Source of the DNA: CAZERT01 sp964630015
GTDB taxonomy: Bacteria > Patescibacteriota > Microgenomatia > UBA10105 > UBA927
Assembly: GCA_964630015.1 (NCBI GenBank)
Contig: CAZVTJ010000016.1
Span: 1 to 17,474, forward strand
Direction: 5' to 3'
Length of the DNA: 17,474 nt
Numbering within the stretch: the first letter of the stretch is position 1; each line of letters starts with the position of its first letter. The notes under the pieces were generated by a model. That model saw only the letters and a program-made list of their open reading frames with translations. It did not search any database and was not told the DNA's origin. Below, piece after piece: positions 15,006 to 17,474 of this stretch. The translations under genes and the position numbers were made by a program.

Positions 15006-15550
15006 GTCGTAAAGCCCGGGTAAATAACGGTAATTTTCTCGTTTGGGATATGAAGACGCGCAATAATATCGTCTTTTGTTGCCAGTGAATCCGCAAATAT
15101 TTTGTCGCATTCCTTCTGCACCCTTCTGAGCCTGCGGTTATGGACAGTAATAATTTTCCTGTCAAAACTTTCAGGGTACCGCAAAAAACTGACATCATGG
15201 ATTGTGGTTATTCCAAATGCTTTTCCAACCGGCGGCTGCGTCCAATCACTGGACCAAAACACATCCACATTTCCGATCAGCCATTGGATGGGAATAATGT
15301 GAAGAATATTCCAGACAATATCCAAAATCCTTGGAGGAAACGGAAAAATTTTAACCGATACGTTCGTTCTGTTACCCCGTAATTCCGATGCAATATCTTC
15401 CAGTTTTTTCCTCTGTCCCCATGATGATCCAAAAAGAATATAAGTATTGGTTGTATCTTTCTTAAGAAGCGCCGCCGTAAGTTCAAAAACGTAACGCCCG
15501 ACACCCGTTCCTTCATATACCGCCTGACTGATATCAATTCCGATTGTCAT
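15002..15550 (-). CDS. Truncated GT4-like glycosyltransferase: acceptor domain only
   Basis: The 182 residues match the N-terminal (acceptor-binding) half of a GT4/GT-B enzyme and then stop. MTIGIDISQAVYEGTGVGRY, TTIHDVSFLRYPESF and IFADSLATKDDIIARLH parallel the first half of the complete GT4 at 12175-13359. The protein ends at ITVIYPGFTT, exactly where full-length relatives cross from TYPG into the donor domain. The EX7E donor site is therefore absent, and I find no frame with the missing half downstream, where the GT39-like gene begins. The TGA stop overlaps that next ATG as ATGA, so the end is neat rather than ragged. No Shine-Dalgarno sequence precedes the start. It could be a decayed gene left by a deletion, or a retained single-domain protein working with a partner. 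On its own it should not bind a nucleotide sugar normally. Confidence 0.8.
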   Translation of the reverse strand: MTIGIDISQAVYEGTGVGRYVFELTAALLKKDTTNTYILFGSSWGQRKKLEDIASELRGNRTNVSVKIFPFPPRILDIVWNILHIIPIQWLIGNVDVFWSSDWTQPPVGKAFGITTIHDVSFLRYPESFDRKIITVHNRRLRRVQKECDKIFADSLATKDDIIARLHIPNEKITVIYPGFTT

Positions 15551-15561
15551 AAATATATTGT

Positions 15562-15619
15562 AGCTATCTGCAATCTATTGTACCCTTCCGTAGCTTTCGC
15601 ATAGGAGGGCTGACTACTG
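15562..15619. repeat. Palindromic dispersed repeat, copy C, with short CTA-type flank
   Basis: It fills most of the 70-base gap between galE and the truncated glycosyltransferase. Bases 15562-15578 match 12044-12060 at 15 of 17 positions. The hairpin (15583-15609) has arms CCCTTCC and GGAGGG, inner elements GTAGC and GCATA, and loop TTTC. It is followed by CTGACTACTG, like the CTAACTACTG after copy A. Orientation is the same as copies A and B, so the related repeats flank the three genes at 12175-15550 as direct repeats. It lacks a T-tract, so it is not an obvious terminator. Confidence 0.8.
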
Positions 15620-15620
15620 T

Positions 15621-16607
15621 TTATTTCTTATATCCGTCTACGTGATTTCTATGCCATTCCCAGGCGGTTTCGATAATCTGTTCAAGCGAAGTGAATTTCG
15701 GCTCCCAACCCAATACTTTTTTTGCTTTGGAATTGTCCGCGTAAATCATATCCGGATCACCCCACCGGCGGGGTTTATGGACAATTTCGATTGGTTTTCC
15801 GGTAACTTTTCCGACGGTCTTGAGAATCTCCAGATTCGAATACCCCTTCCCCACCCCAAGATTCACAAATAATGATTCCCCCGTTTTTCCGATCACTTCG
15901 GCAGCTTTCAAATGTGCATCCGCCAAATCCAAAACATGGATATAATCCCGGACACACGTTCCGTCTTTTGTATCGTAATCGGTACCGAACACATTAAACG
16001 TAGGATGTTCGTTCATGGCGGCTTTGATGGCAACCGGAATTATATGGGTTTCCGGAGCATGGTCTTCACCTAAACTGCCATCTGTCAGTGCCCCGCATGC
16101 GTTAAAATACCGTAACTTTGCACATTTGATCCCGTAAATTTTTTCGTACCAATCGAGCACCTGTTCAAACATATATTTCGATTGACCATAGACCGATGCC
16201 GGTGCAATCGGCATATCTTCCGTTACCGGTAATGTCTTTGGAAATCCGTATACTGCACACGTTGAGGAAAAGATAATTGTTTTTACCTCTGTTTTTCGCA
16301 TAGCTTCCAGAAGATTCAGTCCGCCATCGATATTGTTATGGAAATACTCCCGTGGTTTTTCCATGGACTCGCCGGCAAGTGCAAGCGCAGCAAAATGGAT
16401 AACGGCATCAAAATGTTCCGATTCCAATACACTCTGGATATCACCGGGGTTCCGGAGGTCACCCGTTATCAGTTTCGTATCTCCAACCGCTTCCCTATGC
16501 CCATTTTCCAGATTATCGAAAATTACCGTTTCATGACCTTGTGAACGCAAATACCAATTGGTTATGGAACCAATATATCCTGCCCCACCGGTAACAAGAA
16601 ATTTCAT
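15621..16607 (-). CDS. galE: UDP-glucose 4-epimerase
   Basis: A 328-residue short-chain dehydrogenase/reductase-type epimerase that interconverts UDP-glucose and UDP-galactose in the cytoplasm and would feed galactosyl donors to the cluster. The NAD-binding GGAGYIG (7-13) opens the protein. FSSTCAVYG (113-121) includes T116 at the catalytic Ser/Thr position, YGQSK (140-144) gives catalytic Y140 and K144, and VRDYIHVLDLADAH (219-232) is a family block. The start is the ATG at 16607, six bases after a GGGGGG ribosome site; a longer frame to 16703 adds 32 residues ahead of the Rossmann fold and is rejected. At the hand-aligned position of E. coli Tyr299 this protein has I288, so activity on N-acetylated UDP-hexoses is possible but unproven. 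It has its own promoter-like sequence, and its stop is followed by repeat copy C. Confidence 0.93.
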   Translation of the reverse strand: MKFLVTGGAGYIGSITNWYLRSQGHETVIFDNLENGHREAVGDTKLITGDLRNPGDIQSVLESEHFDAVIHFAALALAGESMEKPREYFHNNIDGGLNLLEAMRKTEVKTIIFSSTCAVYGFPKTLPVTEDMPIAPASVYGQSKYMFEQVLDWYEKIYGIKCAKLRYFNACGALTDGSLGEDHAPETHIIPVAIKAAMNEHPTFNVFGTDYDTKDGTCVRDYIHVLDLADAHLKAAEVIGKTGESLFVNLGVGKGYSNLEILKTVGKVTGKPIEIVHKPRRWGDPDMIYADNSKAKKVLGWEPKFTSLEQIIETAWEWHRNHVDGYKK

Positions 16608-16613
16608 AAATTT

Positions 16614-16650
16614 CCCCCCATAAGTAAGCTTACCAATACTTCCCATTATA
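16614..16650 (-). promoter_or_regulatory. Probable galE promoter -10 element and ribosome binding site
   Basis: The minus strand has a perfect TATAAT (16650-16645), about 31 bases above the galE ATG counting from a start point near 16638. A GGGGGG ribosome site (16619-16614) sits six bases before the ATG. The -35 region is weak: at 16-17 base spacing it reads TCTTCA or TTCTTC. This would make galE the first gene of the polysaccharide transcription unit, separate from the small membrane protein upstream. Confidence 0.5.
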
Positions 16651-16703
16651 CGATAGATTGCCTGTATGAAGAACAAACAACATACTTTTGCGGCGCTTGG
16701 CAC

Positions 16704-16925
16704 CTATTTATTTTTCTTCATTTCCCACAGAAGAAATACCGTCTCGACGAAGATAAAAAAAGCGCCGTACATCACAAGACGGTGTGCCGTAAAAAAGACC
16801 CATTTTGCATACAGGGGCATTGCAAGAACAAAACACAGCAGTCCCGCAACCGCAAAACTTTTCGGTTTCCGAAAAAATAGCAGAATGAGCGTAACGATAA
16901 TAAACCCGATGTCCTGTATTTTCAC
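16704..16925 (-). CDS. Small membrane protein of unknown function
   Basis: A 73-residue frame starting with GTG. It shows three hydrophobic stretches: IGFIIVTLILLFF (6-18), a second around FAVAGLLCFVLAMPLYAKWVFF, and RLVMYGAFFIFVETVFLLWE near the end. Short charged links (RKPKS, TAHR) separate them and a lysine-rich tail closes it, consistent with a three-helix integral membrane protein. I do not recognise a named family. No Shine-Dalgarno sequence precedes the GTG; the upstream bases are very AT-rich. It ends 96 bases before galE, which has its own promoter-like site, so it need not belong to the polysaccharide unit. The hydrophobic pattern and sensible loop charges favour a real gene. Confidence 0.6.
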   Translation of the reverse strand: MKIQDIGFIIVTLILLFFRKPKSFAVAGLLCFVLAMPLYAKWVFFTAHRLVMYGAFFIFVETVFLLWEMKKNK

Positions 16926-16969
16926 TGTAATTAAATAAAATTTAAAAAAAATAAAAAATTCTTAAGTTG

Positions 16970-17474
16970 CTAAATCTGCAGCAACCATTCATATAACGGT
17001 ATTACTTGAATTTTTGCTCCTTCATATTCCATTTCCTGTTTTTCTCCTTCGTTTACCAGTACTAATCTAGTCACTTTTTGTAATTCGGATTTGGCAGTCA
17101 CAAGTGCTTTTTGTTCTCTTTCGCGCGTAGTCTGTACATCAAATTTCTGAGCTACTTGGACAAGCATGTGTTGACTTGGTATATAAAAGTCTACTTCAAA
17201 GTCTTGAGTGGTTTTAAAGTAATACACTGTTTTGTATTTACGTCGTAAAGTTAGAAATACCAAGTTTTCCATTAATTTTCCCTTATTTTCGGAGAATGAA
17301 AAACCGACCGATTGAGCTAGTCCCGTATCGACACAATAAAGTTTTTTAGCCGCAATTTGTTGTTCCTTAACGGAGTAAGCGTATTTATTCACTACAAAAA
17401 ATAACCAGCTATTTTCCAGATAAGAAATATAGCTTTTTACCGTATTCACGCTTCCCAATTTCAGCAAATCTTTT
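16970..17474 (-). CDS. C-terminal part of an AAA-type ATPase with DUF4143 domain, cut by the right edge
   Basis: The frame is open through the window edge (KDLLKLG...), so the N-terminal ATPase domain with its Walker motifs is outside. The visible 167 residues match the DUF4143 C-terminal region of prokaryotic AAA ATPases. VNTVKSYISYLENSWLFFVV is the winged-helix-like part, and KLYCVDTGLAQSVGF, GKLMENLVFLTLRRK and FKTTQDFEVDFYIP give the nuclease-like ENxVxxxL ... ExDF pattern. QMLVQVAQKFD-like sequence and a late AKSELQKVTRLVLV segment follow. These ATPases are common, patchily distributed and of uncertain role. The gene is much more AT-rich than the polysaccharide genes (hand count of one 60-base line at 17221: 16 G or C), so it looks like an independent, perhaps acquired neighbour. 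A T-rich stretch follows the stop, without a GC-rich stem. Confidence 0.85.
   Translation of the reverse strand, partial: KDLLKLGSVNTVKSYISYLENSWLFFVVNKYAYSVKEQQIAAKKLYCVDTGLAQSVGFSFSENKGKLMENLVFLTLRRKYKTVYYFKTTQDFEVDFYIPSQHMLVQVAQKFDVQTTREREQKALVTAKSELQKVTRLVLVNEGEKQEMEYEGAKIQVIPLYEWLLQI

Noticed and set aside
80..15550. UGA recoded as glycine or tryptophan, as in some CPR lineages
   Set aside because: Many genes end in TGA exactly at family-typical C-termini or at ATGA junctions, and tryptophan is encoded by TGG.
16608..16703. N-terminal extension of galE by 32 residues
   Set aside because: The extension has no family match and would cover the TATAAT element and ribosome site. The ATG at 16607 places the Rossmann motif normally.
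16692..16704. GC-rich hairpin GGTGCCAAGCGCC after the small membrane protein as a terminator
   Set aside because: The stem is only five pairs with a three-base loop, overlaps the stop codon, and is not followed by a U-tract.

Overview
The window is almost entirely one surface-polysaccharide / glycoconjugate gene cluster, with every convincing gene on the minus strand, so transcription runs from high to low coordinates. The style suggests a small-genome member of the Candidate Phyla Radiation (Patescibacteria, perhaps Microgenomates): tightly packed genes, repeated four-base ATGA stop/start overlaps, long runs of diverse glycosyltransferases, several large GT-C-type membrane proteins and a DUF4143-type ATPase beside the cluster. 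This placement is inferred from gene style and family resemblance, not from a marker gene. TGA is used as a normal stop codon throughout, which argues against the UGA-recoding CPR lineages.

Layout in transcription order. Right edge (16970-17474): the C-terminal part of an AT-rich AAA/DUF4143 ATPase, running off the window. Then a 73-residue membrane protein (16704-16925). Next comes galE (15621-16607), with its own plausible promoter and a strong ribosome binding site. A 70-bp gap holds a palindromic repeat (copy C). A three-gene module follows (12175-15550): half of a GT-B glycosyltransferase, a GT39-like membrane glycosyltransferase and a complete GT4 enzyme, joined by ATGA overlaps. Its first two genes look AT-rich. 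A 187-bp gap then carries a CTA-rich tract and two tandem copies (A and B) of the same palindromic repeat. After it come a hexapeptide O-acetyltransferase, a GT2, a 989-residue membrane protein that appears to fuse an O-antigen polymerase/ligase with a TMTC-like GT-C protein, a second GT39-like protein, GT4, GT2, GT4, GT4, mannose-1-phosphate guanylyltransferase, and finally the phosphoglycosyl transferase that would start the glycan. At the left edge a further gene may just begin behind a promoter-like sequence.

How it would work together: the phosphoglycosyl transferase loads the first sugar phosphate on undecaprenyl phosphate. ManC supplies GDP-mannose and GalE supplies UDP-galactose (or a related sugar). 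The soluble GT2 and GT4 enzymes extend the lipid-linked oligosaccharide on the cytoplasmic face. The acetyltransferase decorates it. After export, the Wzy-like half of the fusion would polymerise or ligate it, and the GT-C proteins would add sugars from lipid-phosphate donors outside the membrane. No flippase, ABC exporter or chain-length regulator is visible here. The two points most worth a second look are the polymerase/GT-C fusion and the repeat-flanked module with its neatly coupled half-glycosyltransferase.
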